A DNA stretch of 64,000 bases from JABDIP01 sp965250245 (lineage in GTDB: Bacteria > Pseudomonadota > Alphaproteobacteria > DSM-16000 > Inquilinaceae), in NCBI GenBank assembly GCA_965250245.1, contig OZ252296.1, positions 1,364,001-1,428,000 on the forward strand. Reading direction: 5' to 3'. This document shows, in pieces, positions 52,931 to 61,756 of this stretch. Position numbers and translations under genes: made by a program. Position 1 is the first letter of the stretch; every line of letters begins with the position of its first letter. The notes beneath the pieces were generated by a model. That model saw nothing but the letters and a program-made list of their open reading frames with translations, had not been told where the DNA came from and searched no databases.

Positions 52931-53323
52931 CTATGCCAGTCCGAGTCCAGCTGCGGCGGCATAGAGCGCAAAGGCCGCCATCGGGAGGAAGGTCATCGCC
53001 ATGCCGGCCGCCCGCCCGATCGCCCAGCCAAATCGCCGGATGGTCATGTAATGCAGCAGCCGCCCCGCCACCAACAGCGCTCCGCCGGTCCAGATCAGCA
53101 ACGTCGGTGCCCCGGACAGCTCCGCCGCGGCCATGGCCAGCAGCGTGATCGGCACCGTCTCTGTGAAATTGCCATGCGCCCGCATGCGCCGGAGCATCTC
53201 GACATCGCCGCCATCCAGGAAATGGATGTCAGTCTTCACCCGATAGAGCCCGACCGCGAAGGTCATCGGAATCTGGATCAGGGCCATCAGCCCTACGAAC
53301 AGGATAGTGATCTGCGGAACCAT
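52931..53323 (-). CDS. MAPEG family membrane protein
   Basis: A 130-residue protein with four helices and the MAPEG signature RMRAHGNFTETVPITLLAMAAAELSG (about residues 43-68). Family members are glutathione S-transferase-like enzymes in the membrane, although many bacterial ones have no known substrate. It ends ten bases before the start of the TfoX-type gene on the same strand, so the two may be co-transcribed. Confidence 0.88.
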   Translation of the reverse strand: MVPQITILFVGLMALIQIPMTFAVGLYRVKTDIHFLDGGDVEMLRRMRAHGNFTETVPITLLAMAAAELSGAPTLLIWTGGALLVAGRLLHYMTIRRFGWAIGRAAGMAMTFLPMAAFALYAAAAGLGLA

Positions 53324-53541
53324 AGGGTCTCTCCTTCCAGACGCCGACACCGTTGATACGGTTTCACACGTCACTTAGACGCATAGGCAGAGTCAAAACC
53401 GACAGCGACGCGATACCGTTGCGGCCCAGACTGCCGGTCGCGCACCCGGCTCGGCAGCGTGCCGCACGGCAGAGCATTCCTGCCTTGGCGTTGCCGCAAC
53501 CGGCCGCCATATTCTCGGCGACCCGTTAATTGGAGCTTCCG

Positions 53542-55365
53542 ATGACCGCTTCCGTGCTCTCCGCCCCCGACACCGCCGTTGCCGCATCCGACTCGCCCGA
53601 ACTCGGCGCCCTGCCCAACTGGGACCTGACCGATCTCTATCCCGGCACCGACAGCCCGGAATTGAAGGCCGATCTGGAGCGGATGGAGGCGGACGCCAAG
53701 GCGTTTGCCGGGCGCTATCAGGGCAAGCTGGAGGGGCTGAACGGCGCCGCGCTGGGCGCGGCCGTCGCCGAATACGAGGCGATGGACGAGGTGCTCGGCC
53801 GGATCATGAGCTATGCCTACCTGGTCTATGCCGGCGACATGAGCGATCCGGAGAACGGCCGCTTCCTGCAGACCATGCAGGAGAAGGTGACCAACATCTC
53901 CACCCATCTGCTGTTCTTCACCCTGGAGCTCAACCGCATCGACGAGGCCGCCATCCGGGCCAAGCTGGAGGCGCCGGCGCTGGCCCGCTACGCGCCCTGG
54001 CTGCGTGATGTCCGGGCCTTCCGCGAGCATCAGCTCAGCGACGAACTGGAGCGGCTGCTGCACGAGAAGTCCGTCGCCGGGCGCTCGGCCTGGGTGCGGC
54101 TGTTCGACGAGACCATGGCGGCGCTGCGTTTCCCGATCGCCGGCAAGGAGATGACGTCGGCGGAGGCGCTGCACTGCCTGACTGAGCCGGACGGCGCCCT
54201 GCGCAAGGAGGCGGCGGAATGCGTCGGCAAGGTCCTGGGCGAGAACGTCCGGCTGTTCGCCCATGTCACCAACACGCTGGCCAAGGACAAGGAGATTGAG
54301 GACAGCTGGCGCGAGTTCGCCAAGCCCTGGTCGTCCCGCAACCTCTCCAACCATGTCGAGGACGCGGTAGTCGACGCGCTGGTCGACTCAGTGACGCAAG
54401 CCTATCCGCGCCTGTCGCACCGCTACTACGCGCTCAAGGCCAAGTGGATGGGCGGCGAGAAGCTGGACTATTGGGACCGTAACGCGCCGCTGCCCGAGGA
54501 TGACGACCGGGTCATTCCGTGGGAGGAGGCGACGTCCCTGGTGCTGGACGCCTATGGCCGGTTCTCGCCGGACCTGGCGGCGACCGGCAAGCGCTTCTTC
54601 GACAATGCCTGGATCGACGCGCCGACCCGGCCCGGCAAGTCGCCGGGTGCCTTCGCCCATCCGACGGTGCCCAGCGCCCACCCCTATCTGCTGCTCAACT
54701 ATCTCGGCAAGACCCGGGACGTGATGACGCTGGCGCACGAGCTGGGGCACGGCGTGCACCAGGTGCTGGCCGGTGATCAGGGGTCGTTGATGGCCAACAC
54801 CCCGCTGACGCTCGCCGAGACCGCCAGCGTGTTCGGCGAGATGCTGACCTTCCGCTCCCTGCTGGATGCCGAGACCGACCCCAAGTTGCGCAAGATCCTG
54901 CTGGCCAACAAGGTCGAGGACATGATCAACACGGTGGTCCGCCAGACCGCTTTCTACCAGTTCGAGCAGAGGGTCCATGCCGAGCGCCGCGACGGCGAGC
55001 TGTCGGCCGACAGGCTGGCCGAGATCTGGATGTCGGTGCAGGGCGAGAGCCTGGGCCCGGCCCTGCGCTTCGACGATGCCTATGGGGTGTTCTGGTCCTA
55101 CATCCCGCATTTCGTGCATTCGCCCTTCTACGTCTACGCCTATGCATTCGGGGACTGCCTGGTGAATTCGCTCTACGCGGTCTACCAGGATGCGGAAGCC
55201 GGCTTCGCGGAGAAGTATCTCGACATGCTTCGCGCCGGCGGCACGCTGCGCCACAAGGAGCTGCTGGCGCCCTTCGGCCTCGACGCCACCGACCCCGCCT
55301 TCTGGCAGAAGGGCCTGGCCGTCATCGGCGATTTCGTCGACGAGCTGGAGGCGATGGAAGGCTAG
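53542..55365 (+). CDS. pepF: M3-family oligoendopeptidase F
   Basis: A 607-residue cytosolic zinc endopeptidase with the catalytic HELGHGVHQ motif (His399, Glu400, His403), full family length. It degrades short peptides. ATG 53542 fits; TTG 53530 would add four residues. The C-terminal FVDELEAME ending is family-typical. Confidence 0.93.
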   Translation: MTASVLSAPDTAVAASDSPELGALPNWDLTDLYPGTDSPELKADLERMEADAKAFAGRYQGKLEGLNGAALGAAVAEYEAMDEVLGRIMSYAYLVYAGDMSDPENGRFLQTMQEKVTNISTHLLFFTLELNRIDEAAIRAKLEAPALARYAPWLRDVRAFREHQLSDELERLLHEKSVAGRSAWVRLFDETMAALRFPIAGKEMTSAEALHCLTEPDGALRKEAAECVGKVLGENVRLFAHVTNTLAKDKEIEDSWREFAKPWSSRNLSNHVEDAVVDALVDSVTQAYPRLSHRYYALKAKWMGGEKLDYWDRNAPLPEDDDRVIPWEEATSLVLDAYGRFSPDLAATGKRFFDNAWIDAPTRPGKSPGAFAHPTVPSAHPYLLLNYLGKTRDVMTLAHELGHGVHQVLAGDQGSLMANTPLTLAETASVFGEMLTFRSLLDAETDPKLRKILLANKVEDMINTVVRQTAFYQFEQRVHAERRDGELSADRLAEIWMSVQGESLGPALRFDDAYGVFWSYIPHFVHSPFYVYAYAFGDCLVNSLYAVYQDAEAGFAEKYLDMLRAGGTLRHKELLAPFGLDATDPAFWQKGLAVIGDFVDELEAMEG

Positions 55366-55411
55366 GGCGGCTGGGCCGGCTGCCACAGGCTGGACGAACA
55401 CTCCATCCTTT

Positions 55412-55514
55412 CGTCGTCCCCGGGCTTGACCCGGGGACCCACTGCACCGTGCTCAATGGTCCACAGTCGGTACTCGCTGATCGGTGGGTCCCCGGGTCAA
55501 GCCCGGGGACGACG
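55412..55514. repeat. Perfect palindromic intergenic repeat (type D), 31-base arms
   Basis: The arm at 55412-55442 is an exact reverse complement of 55484-55514 over 31 bases, with a 41-base spacer. The arm centre CCCCGGGCTTGACCCGGGGA is itself nearly symmetrical. It lies between the convergent pepF and MFS genes, where it could end transcription from both sides. A degenerate relative is seen at 21800-21814. Confidence 0.9.
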
Positions 55515-55564
55515 CATGAATTGTGGAAAGCGAGCGCCTTGGATGCAATTGCCTGGCCCGGTCC

Positions 55565-56815
55565 CTACGCCGGCTCTCCCTCCCGCTCCGCGCGCGGATC
55601 GAGCGCGGCGGTCTCCGGTGTCGTCGCGCGGGGCAGGGGCATGCTGTTGTAGGCGTCGCGCTGGTCGACCGGCACGTGGGCGCGCTGCATGCGGCGATAG
55701 AGGGCGTAGGCGGCGATCCAGAGATGCACGCCGGCGGTGAAGCCGAACATGGCCTGGGGCGAAATCCATTCCATCATGCCGGCGGAGGCCAGCGGGCCGA
55801 TCATGGTGCCGAAGCCGTAGATCAGGATCAGGCCGGAGCTGATCTCCACGAACCGCTCCGGGTCGGCGAAGTCGTTGGCGTGGGCGACGCACAGCGAATA
55901 GAGCGGGTAGGCGAAGACGCCATAGGCGGCGGCCAGGCCGATCACCCAGGCGGGCTCGCGCGGGTTGAGCGCGAAGAAGGCGGTGCCGATGGCCGCCGCC
56001 GCGAGGCCGGTGCCGGTGATCACCAGTCGCCTATCCATCTTGTCCGAGATGCGGCCCAGCGGCACCTGGCCGACCGCGCCGCCCATGATGGCGGTGGCCA
56101 CCAGCAGCGCGATGGCGGCGACCGGCAGGCCGATCTGCTGGCCGTAGACCGCGCTCATTGTGCCGAAGGCGCCATTCGCCATGCCGATGCTGAAGCAGCC
56201 GATCGCCGCCACCGGGGAATTGGCGTAGAGCGGCTTCAATCGGATCTGGGTCGAAACCAGCGGCTTCGGCGCGGCCGCCGTGCTGAGCGCGGTCGGCACC
56301 AGGGCCAGGCTGAACAGGATCGCCGCCAGCACGAAGAAGAACACCCCGCCCGGGTCACCGGCCGCGATCAGCAGCTGGCCGACGGTCGAGGCGCCCAGGT
56401 TGATGGTCATGTAGACCGCGAAGACCGTGCCCCGGCTCTCATTGGTCGCGCGCTCGTTCAGCCAGCTCTCCATGATCATCATGGCGCCGGCGAAGCAGAA
56501 GCCACTCATCGCCCGGAGCGCGATCCAGGCCCAGGGATCGATGATCAGCAGGTTCAGCAGGGCGGAGATCGAGATCATCGACGCCATCACGCCGAATGTG
56601 CGGATGTGGCCGACCCGCTGCACCAGCTTTGGCACCAGAAGGCAGCCGGCGATGAATCCCGACGCCCAGCCGGTGCCGATCAGCCCGATATGCGACGGCA
56701 GGAACCCTTCGATGCCGCCGCGCACCGGCAGCAGCAGCATGTGCACGCCGCCGGCCAGGAACAGGAAGGCGGCGCCCGTCAGCAAGGCGGCAACGGGCAG
56801 CAGCTGGCGGAGCAT
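55565..56815 (-). CDS. MFS transporter
   Basis: A 416-residue transporter with twelve predicted helices. The loop-2/3 type motif GRISDKMDRRLVI (near residue 260) is the repeated MFS signature. ATG 56815 begins just before the first helix (MLRQLLPVAALLTGAAF); the frame upstream is not membrane-like. It resembles YcaD/UMF-like families of unknown substrate. The 155-base gap to the divergent UbiB-like gene holds both promoters. Confidence 0.9.
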   Translation of the reverse strand: MLRQLLPVAALLTGAAFLFLAGGVHMLLLPVRGGIEGFLPSHIGLIGTGWASGFIAGCLLVPKLVQRVGHIRTFGVMASMISISALLNLLIIDPWAWIALRAMSGFCFAGAMMIMESWLNERATNESRGTVFAVYMTINLGASTVGQLLIAAGDPGGVFFFVLAAILFSLALVPTALSTAAAPKPLVSTQIRLKPLYANSPVAAIGCFSIGMANGAFGTMSAVYGQQIGLPVAAIALLVATAIMGGAVGQVPLGRISDKMDRRLVITGTGLAAAAIGTAFFALNPREPAWVIGLAAAYGVFAYPLYSLCVAHANDFADPERFVEISSGLILIYGFGTMIGPLASAGMMEWISPQAMFGFTAGVHLWIAAYALYRRMQRAHVPVDQRDAYNSMPLPRATTPETAALDPRAEREGEPA

Positions 56816-56970
56816 CGGGTCTTTCCGGTTCGGTTGTGCGGGGCGACACCTGGCAGGGTGTGTCCAACTTCCGCCCAGCTTGGTTGCGATGCAAGGCCAA
56901 TCGGCGGAAAACGTTCGGCAAATCATTCCCGGCGCTTCCAATCCACCGGACGCGGCACCATTGTTAGGCC

Positions 56971-58350
56971 ATGCCTGAGGGAACCGAAGAGAACACACTG
57001 GGCGGCCGCGTGATGCGCTATGCGCGCGTCTCCACCACCATGGGCGGCCTGGCGGCGCGGCTGGCGGGCAACCGCTATCTGGGCCTGTCGCTGGAGCGCG
57101 GCCAGCACGCCGAGGCCCTGAAGGAGGCCCTGGGCGGGCTGAAAGGTCCCTTGATGAAGGTGGCCCAGATGCTGGCCACCATTCCCGACGTGCTGCCGCC
57201 GGAATATGTCAGCGAGCTGCAGCAGTTGCAGGCCAATGCGCCCTCCATGGGCTGGCCCTTCGTGCGCCGGCGCATGAAGGCCGAGCTTGGGGCCGAGTGG
57301 CAGGGCCGGTTCCAGAGCTTCGAGCGCAAGGCCGCCGCCGCCGCGTCCCTGGGCCAGGTCCACCGGGCGGTCGGCCCGGATGGCGAGAACCTGGCCTGCA
57401 AGCTGCAGTACCCGGACATGCTATCGGCGGTCGACGCCGATCTGAAGCAGCTCAAGCTGATCCTCGGCATCTTCGAGCGCTACGACAACGCGATCTCGAC
57501 CAAGCAGATCCATGCCGAGATCGCCGCCCGGCTGCACGAGGAGCTCGACTACGCCCTGGAGGCCCGGCATTGCAGCCTCTATCACGACATGCTGTCGGGC
57601 GAGGACAATGTGCATGTCCCGTCGGTGGTGCCGGAGCTGTCCACCCGCCGGCTGCTGACCACCAATTGGTTGGACGGCGCGCCGATCATGAAGTTCGTCG
57701 AGGCGCCGGTCGAGCAGCGCAACCAGATCGCCATGAACATGTTCCGCGCCTGGTACGTGCCGCTCTACTACTACGGCGTCATCCACGGCGACCCGCATAT
57801 GGGCAACTACACCGTGCGGCCGGACAATGCGATCAACCTGCTCGACTTCGGCTGCATCCGGGTGTTCCCGCCCACCTTCGTCGGCGGCGTGATCGACCTC
57901 TACCACGCGCTGGAGCGGGACGATCAGGACCTGGCGGTGCACGCCTACGAGACCTGGGGCTTCCGGGGACTCAGCAAGGAGATGATCGAGGTGCTGAGCC
58001 TGTGGGCGCAGTTCCTCTATTCACCGCTGCTGGAGGACAAGGTGCGGCCGATCGGCGAGGCCGATCACGGCGTCTATGGCCGCAAGACCGCCGCCAAGGT
58101 GCATGGCGAGCTGCGCCGCCTGGGCGGCGTCGAGGTGCCGCGCGAGTTCGTCTTCATGGACCGCGCCGCGCTGGGCCTGGGCTCGGTCTTCATCCACCTG
58201 ACCGCCGAGATCAACTGGCACCGCCTGTTCCACGACCTGATCGCCGACTTCTCGGTCGAGACCCTGGCCAAGCGCCAGAAAAAGATGCTGCAGGGGCATG
58301 ACGTGCCGCTGCCGATCGCCGACACGGCAGACGGCAAGGCCAAGACATAA
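56971..58350 (+). CDS. ABC1/UbiB family atypical kinase
   Basis: A 459-residue protein of the ABC1/ADCK/UbiB family. The KxGQ-type motif reads LKGPLMKVAQML (about residue 52), the A-rich loop is KAAAAASLGQVHRA, the lysine strand is NLACKLQYP, and GVIHGDPHMGNY and NLLDFGCIRVF are the catalytic and metal loops. Such proteins support ubiquinone biosynthesis. It lacks the C-terminal membrane helices of E. coli UbiB, which makes it more like the soluble ADCK3-type. Confidence 0.9.
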   Translation: MPEGTEENTLGGRVMRYARVSTTMGGLAARLAGNRYLGLSLERGQHAEALKEALGGLKGPLMKVAQMLATIPDVLPPEYVSELQQLQANAPSMGWPFVRRRMKAELGAEWQGRFQSFERKAAAAASLGQVHRAVGPDGENLACKLQYPDMLSAVDADLKQLKLILGIFERYDNAISTKQIHAEIAARLHEELDYALEARHCSLYHDMLSGEDNVHVPSVVPELSTRRLLTTNWLDGAPIMKFVEAPVEQRNQIAMNMFRAWYVPLYYYGVIHGDPHMGNYTVRPDNAINLLDFGCIRVFPPTFVGGVIDLYHALERDDQDLAVHAYETWGFRGLSKEMIEVLSLWAQFLYSPLLEDKVRPIGEADHGVYGRKTAAKVHGELRRLGGVEVPREFVFMDRAALGLGSVFIHLTAEINWHRLFHDLIADFSVETLAKRQKKMLQGHDVPLPIADTADGKAKT

Positions 58351-58374
58351 GGGGCGCCTCAAGAGGCGCCCCTT
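58349..58374 (+). terminator. Strong hairpin after UbiB-like gene
   Basis: A 12-base perfect inverted repeat (AAGGGGCGCCTC and its complement) around AA. It starts in the stop codon. A weak T-run (CTTCATT) follows. It lies between convergent genes. Confidence 0.65.
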
Positions 58375-58405
58375 CATTGAGACGGGGCTCCGGACCGGAA
58401 ACGCG

Positions 58406-59065
58406 TCACAGGACCTGGGTCGTGATCTCGTCGATGCAGGCCTGCGCCCGCTCCGCCAGCAGCGTCTTGATCAGCGCGGCGTTGTTGGCCAGCAACTCGT
58501 CATGGCTCGGTGCGCCGTCCGGGTCGTCATGCGACGCGCCGCGGCAGAAATACTGCGCCAGCACATCGCCGGTCGACGGGTCGATCAGGCGGAAATAGGC
58601 GGAATATCCGACCGTGTAGGCGGAGAAATTGAAGCCCTGGTAATTGAAGCCCCAACCGTTGGTCTCGACGTCGACGATCAGGTCACGGACATTGTTCTCA
58701 CGCCCCCAATCGGCGAGGTCGCCGGGCTTGTCCTCATCGAACATCAGCGGCCGGCCGCTCGTGGCGCCGTGGCGGTTTCGCAGGTGGCGGGTGATCGCGT
58801 CCTCGATCATCGGGGCGGGGTCTTCGATGCCGGCCTCCGCCACGAGCGTATTGCCGTCCGCGGCGGCAGCGGCCACGCCGACCACCGCAAAGGCGCCGTG
58901 GGTCGCGGTCATCGCCAGGAAGGATGGCGGCGCCTCGCGGCTGGAATGAAGCTCCTTGCCGGTGATGGTGGCGCCGGGGTTGTCGGCCAAGCGGACGGTT
59001 TCCGTGGATGCGCAGCCGGCGGCGACCATCAGGATGGCCAGGGCGGCCATCGGGCGAATGAACAT
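58406..59065 (-). CDS. Hypothetical lipoprotein
   Basis: A 219-residue protein with a lipoprotein signal peptide: MFIRPMAALAILMVAAGC, with Cys18 as the lipidated residue (lipobox VAAGC). The mature part has no domain I recognise; it includes IVDVETNGWGFNYQG and SAYFRLIDPSTGDVLAQYFC, beta-rich text reminiscent of outer-membrane-tethered proteins with a repeated duplicate strand pattern. Alone on its strand. Confidence 0.75.
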   Translation of the reverse strand: MFIRPMAALAILMVAAGCASTETVRLADNPGATITGKELHSSREAPPSFLAMTATHGAFAVVGVAAAAADGNTLVAEAGIEDPAPMIEDAITRHLRNRHGATSGRPLMFDEDKPGDLADWGRENNVRDLIVDVETNGWGFNYQGFNFSAYTVGYSAYFRLIDPSTGDVLAQYFCRGASHDDPDGAPSHDELLANNAALIKTLLAERAQACIDEITTQVL

Positions 59066-59154
59066 CGATACCCTCCAAAGTTGATAAAACGAGAAGGTGT
59101 CTCTGTTATTCGCCTATGGTTAACGCACGCTTAACCGTATGCGCTCATTGCGGG

Positions 59155-59616
59155 CTAGGACGCGATTGAGACGAAAATGTCGACCTCGGCCCGGGCCGGG
59201 TCCTGCGCGCGATCGTCATAGATCTCGAAATCCGCCGCGTAGGCGCGGGCGAGATCGGACGCCCAGATCGCCTGCCAGCCCTGCACGACCGCGTCGGGCA
59301 TGGGGCCCTTGGCGGTCGTCATGGCGTAGCTCCGGGCGGGCACATCCACCTTCACCATGCCCTCCGGCGCGGTCGCGATGCCGTCCACCCGGCAGCCGAC
59401 GACGAGGGAGTAGGGCTTCGAGTGGTCGCCTTCATAGTTCGTGTAGACCGCTACGAACGCCTGGTCGATGCGGCCCGGAATCCTGTCCGGAACGCCTTCG
59501 GCGAAGAACCGCTGCCAATGGGCGCCGATCTTCTCGCCGACCGCGGGATCGGTGTTGTCGGCCCTCAGCGCGATTCCGATCACCGAGAAGGCCTTTTGCT
59601 GGATCGTCTTGAACAT
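59155..59616 (-). CDS. GyrI-like/AraC effector-binding domain protein
   Basis: A 153-residue stand-alone GyrI-like small-molecule-binding domain: an opening strand QKAFSVIGIALRADN, then FVAVYTNYEGDHSKPYSLVVG and the C-terminal FEIYDDRAQDPARAEVDIFVSI strand, which is family-typical. No DNA-binding part is present. Such proteins bind or hydrolyse hydrophobic compounds. ATG 59616 is the most likely start. Confidence 0.8.
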   Translation of the reverse strand: MFKTIQQKAFSVIGIALRADNTDPAVGEKIGAHWQRFFAEGVPDRIPGRIDQAFVAVYTNYEGDHSKPYSLVVGCRVDGIATAPEGMVKVDVPARSYAMTTAKGPMPDAVVQGWQAIWASDLARAYAADFEIYDDRAQDPARAEVDIFVSIAS

Positions 59617-59883
59617 GTCCGTGGCACCTGGTGGCGGCATGGGGCGGTGGGAGAGTAACAAGGCCGCGGCCGACCGGCATTTGACAAATCTTGCTGAACT
59701 GCGTGCCGTCGCGGGCTCAGCCCGATCCCCGTTTGCCGCGATGCGACCGCCGGGCGCGGCCCGACGGCCCTTGCATTTCCCGCGATGCTTGCGGCATGTT
59801 GCGCACCCGGTCCTCCGGGCGGCGGTGGATAGCCGTTTCGCCGCCCCCATCCACATCTTCTTGCCCCAAGGGATCCTGGGCGG

Positions 59884-61305
59884 ATGAAAGTCGCAATTCC
59901 GAAGGAACGCCGCGTCGGCGAGCAACGCGTCGCCGCATCGCCGGATACGGTGAAGAAGCTCGCCGCCATGGGCATCAATGTCGTGGTCGAGACCGGTGCC
60001 GGCCTCGGCGCCGCCATGACCGACGAGGCCTATCGGGAGGCCGGCGCCAGCATCACGCCGGATTATTCCTCCACCGTGGGCGCCGCCGACATCGTGCTGA
60101 AGGTGCGCCGGCCGCTGCTGGCGGGCGAGGGGTCGGTCGACGAGCTGAAGCCGCTGGTGCGCGGCGCCATGCTGATCGCCATCCTCGACCCCTACGACAC
60201 GCCGGAGGCCATCGCCGCCTATGCCGATGCCGGCGTCGACGCCTTCGCCATGGAACTGATGCCGCGCATAACCCGCGCCCAGTCCATGGACGTGCTGTCC
60301 AGCCAGTCGAACCTGGCCGGCTACAAGTCGGTGCTGGATGCGACCACGGTGTTCGGCCGCGCCCTGCCGATGATGATGACCGCCGCCGGCACCGTCCCGC
60401 CGGCGCGCTGCCTGGTGATGGGCGCCGGCGTCGCCGGACTGCAGGCCATCGCCACCGCCCGGCGCCTGGGCGCCATCGTCTCGGCCACCGATGTGCGGCC
60501 GGCGGCCAAGGAGCAGGTGGAGAGCCTGGGCGGCAGCTTTGTCGCGGTGGAGGACGAGGAGTTCAAGCAGGCCGAGACCGCCGGCGGCTACGCCAAGGAG
60601 ATGAGCGACGCCTACAAGCAGAAGCAGGCCGCACTGATCGCCGAGACCATCAAGAAACAGGACATCGTCATCTGCACCGCGCTGATCCCCGGCCGTCCGG
60701 CGCCGACCCTGGTCAGCGAGGAGATGGTGGCCTCGATGAAGCCGGGCTCGGTGATCGTCGACCTGGCCGTCGAGCGTGGCGGCAACTGCCCGCTGTCGCG
60801 GCCCGACGAGGTGGTCGAGGCCCATGGCGTAAAGATCGTCGGCCACACCAATGTGGCCGGCCGCATCGCCGTCGACGCGTCGTCGCTCTATGCGAAGAAT
60901 CTGCTGAACTTCCTGTCGCCGCTGATCGACAAGGAGAGCGGGGCGCTCGCGATCGACTGGGATGACGAGATCATCAAGGGCACGGCGCTGACCCGCAACG
61001 GCAGCATCGTCCATCCCGCCTTCGCCGACGCCGCGAAGGCGAAGCCCAAGGCCAAGCCGAAGACCTCGGTGACCTCCAAGCCGGCCCCGGTGCCCGCGGA
61101 GGAGCCGCCTGCCGACCAGCCCCCCGCCGCCGTGGCGGATGCGACCGACGGCGCGACTGCGCCCGCCGCGGAGGCGGCACCGGCAAGGAAGCCGGCGGCC
61201 CGGAAGGCGCCGGCGCGCAAGAAGGCCGCGACACCCCGCAAGAAACCGGCCGCCAAGGCCAAGCCGGCCGAAACCGCGCCGGCCGCCGAGAACAGCGACG
61301 ACTGA
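59884..61305 (+). CDS. pntA1: NAD(P) transhydrogenase subunit alpha part 1, with histone-like tail
   Basis: A 473-residue protein. Residues 1-375 are the NAD-binding dI domain of proton-translocating transhydrogenase (opening KVAIPKERRVGEQRVAASPDTV; CLVMGAGVAGLQAIATARRLGA). Residues about 380-473 are an unusual Ala/Pro/Lys/Arg tail with repeated KPAA/APARK units, like histone H1 or AlgP, absent from typical dI proteins. ATG 59884. The rest of the enzyme follows as pntA2 and pntB. Confidence 0.93.
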   Translation: MKVAIPKERRVGEQRVAASPDTVKKLAAMGINVVVETGAGLGAAMTDEAYREAGASITPDYSSTVGAADIVLKVRRPLLAGEGSVDELKPLVRGAMLIAILDPYDTPEAIAAYADAGVDAFAMELMPRITRAQSMDVLSSQSNLAGYKSVLDATTVFGRALPMMMTAAGTVPPARCLVMGAGVAGLQAIATARRLGAIVSATDVRPAAKEQVESLGGSFVAVEDEEFKQAETAGGYAKEMSDAYKQKQAALIAETIKKQDIVICTALIPGRPAPTLVSEEMVASMKPGSVIVDLAVERGGNCPLSRPDEVVEAHGVKIVGHTNVAGRIAVDASSLYAKNLLNFLSPLIDKESGALAIDWDDEIIKGTALTRNGSIVHPAFADAAKAKPKAKPKTSVTSKPAPVPAEEPPADQPPAAVADATDGATAPAAEAAPARKPAARKAPARKKAATPRKKPAAKAKPAETAPAAENSDD

Positions 61306-61309
61306 GCCC

Positions 61310-61738
61310 ATGGAACAGGAAGAACTCGAATCCCGCTTCGACGCGCTGACCAACCAGCTCAACGAGCTGCGTGAGCAGGCGCAGCAATTGGTGGCCGAGG
61401 CCGCGGAGTCGGCGCAGGCCGCCCTGTCCTCCGCGCCGGCCCATGGCGCCGGCCAGGATTTCCTGACGGTCGGCCTTACGGTCTTCGTGCTGGCCTGCTT
61501 CGTCGGCTACTACGTGGTCTGGCGGGTGACGCCGGCGCTGCACTCGCCGCTGATGAGCGTCACCAACGCGGTGTCGTCGGTGATCATCGTCGGCGCGCTG
61601 ATCGCCGCCGGGCCGGCCGACTTCACCTTCAGCTCGGCGATGGGCTTCCTGGCCGTTGTGCTGGCCTCGGTGAACATCTTCGGCGGCTTCATCGTCACCC
61701 AGCGCATGCTGCAGATGTACAAGAAGAAGAAACGGTAG
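61310..61738 (+). CDS. pntA2: NAD(P) transhydrogenase subunit alpha part 2
   Basis: A 142-residue membrane subunit with four helices, corresponding to the short dII part of PntA in alphaproteobacteria. The N-terminal 45 residues are a charged coiled coil (LESRFDALTNQLNELREQAQQLV), longer than usual. ATG 61310 follows the pntA1 stop by four bases. It ends QMYKKKKR. Confidence 0.93.
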   Translation: MEQEELESRFDALTNQLNELREQAQQLVAEAAESAQAALSSAPAHGAGQDFLTVGLTVFVLACFVGYYVVWRVTPALHSPLMSVTNAVSSVIIVGALIAAGPADFTFSSAMGFLAVVLASVNIFGGFIVTQRMLQMYKKKKR

Positions 61739-61756
61739 GCGGGCGGAGACACGATC

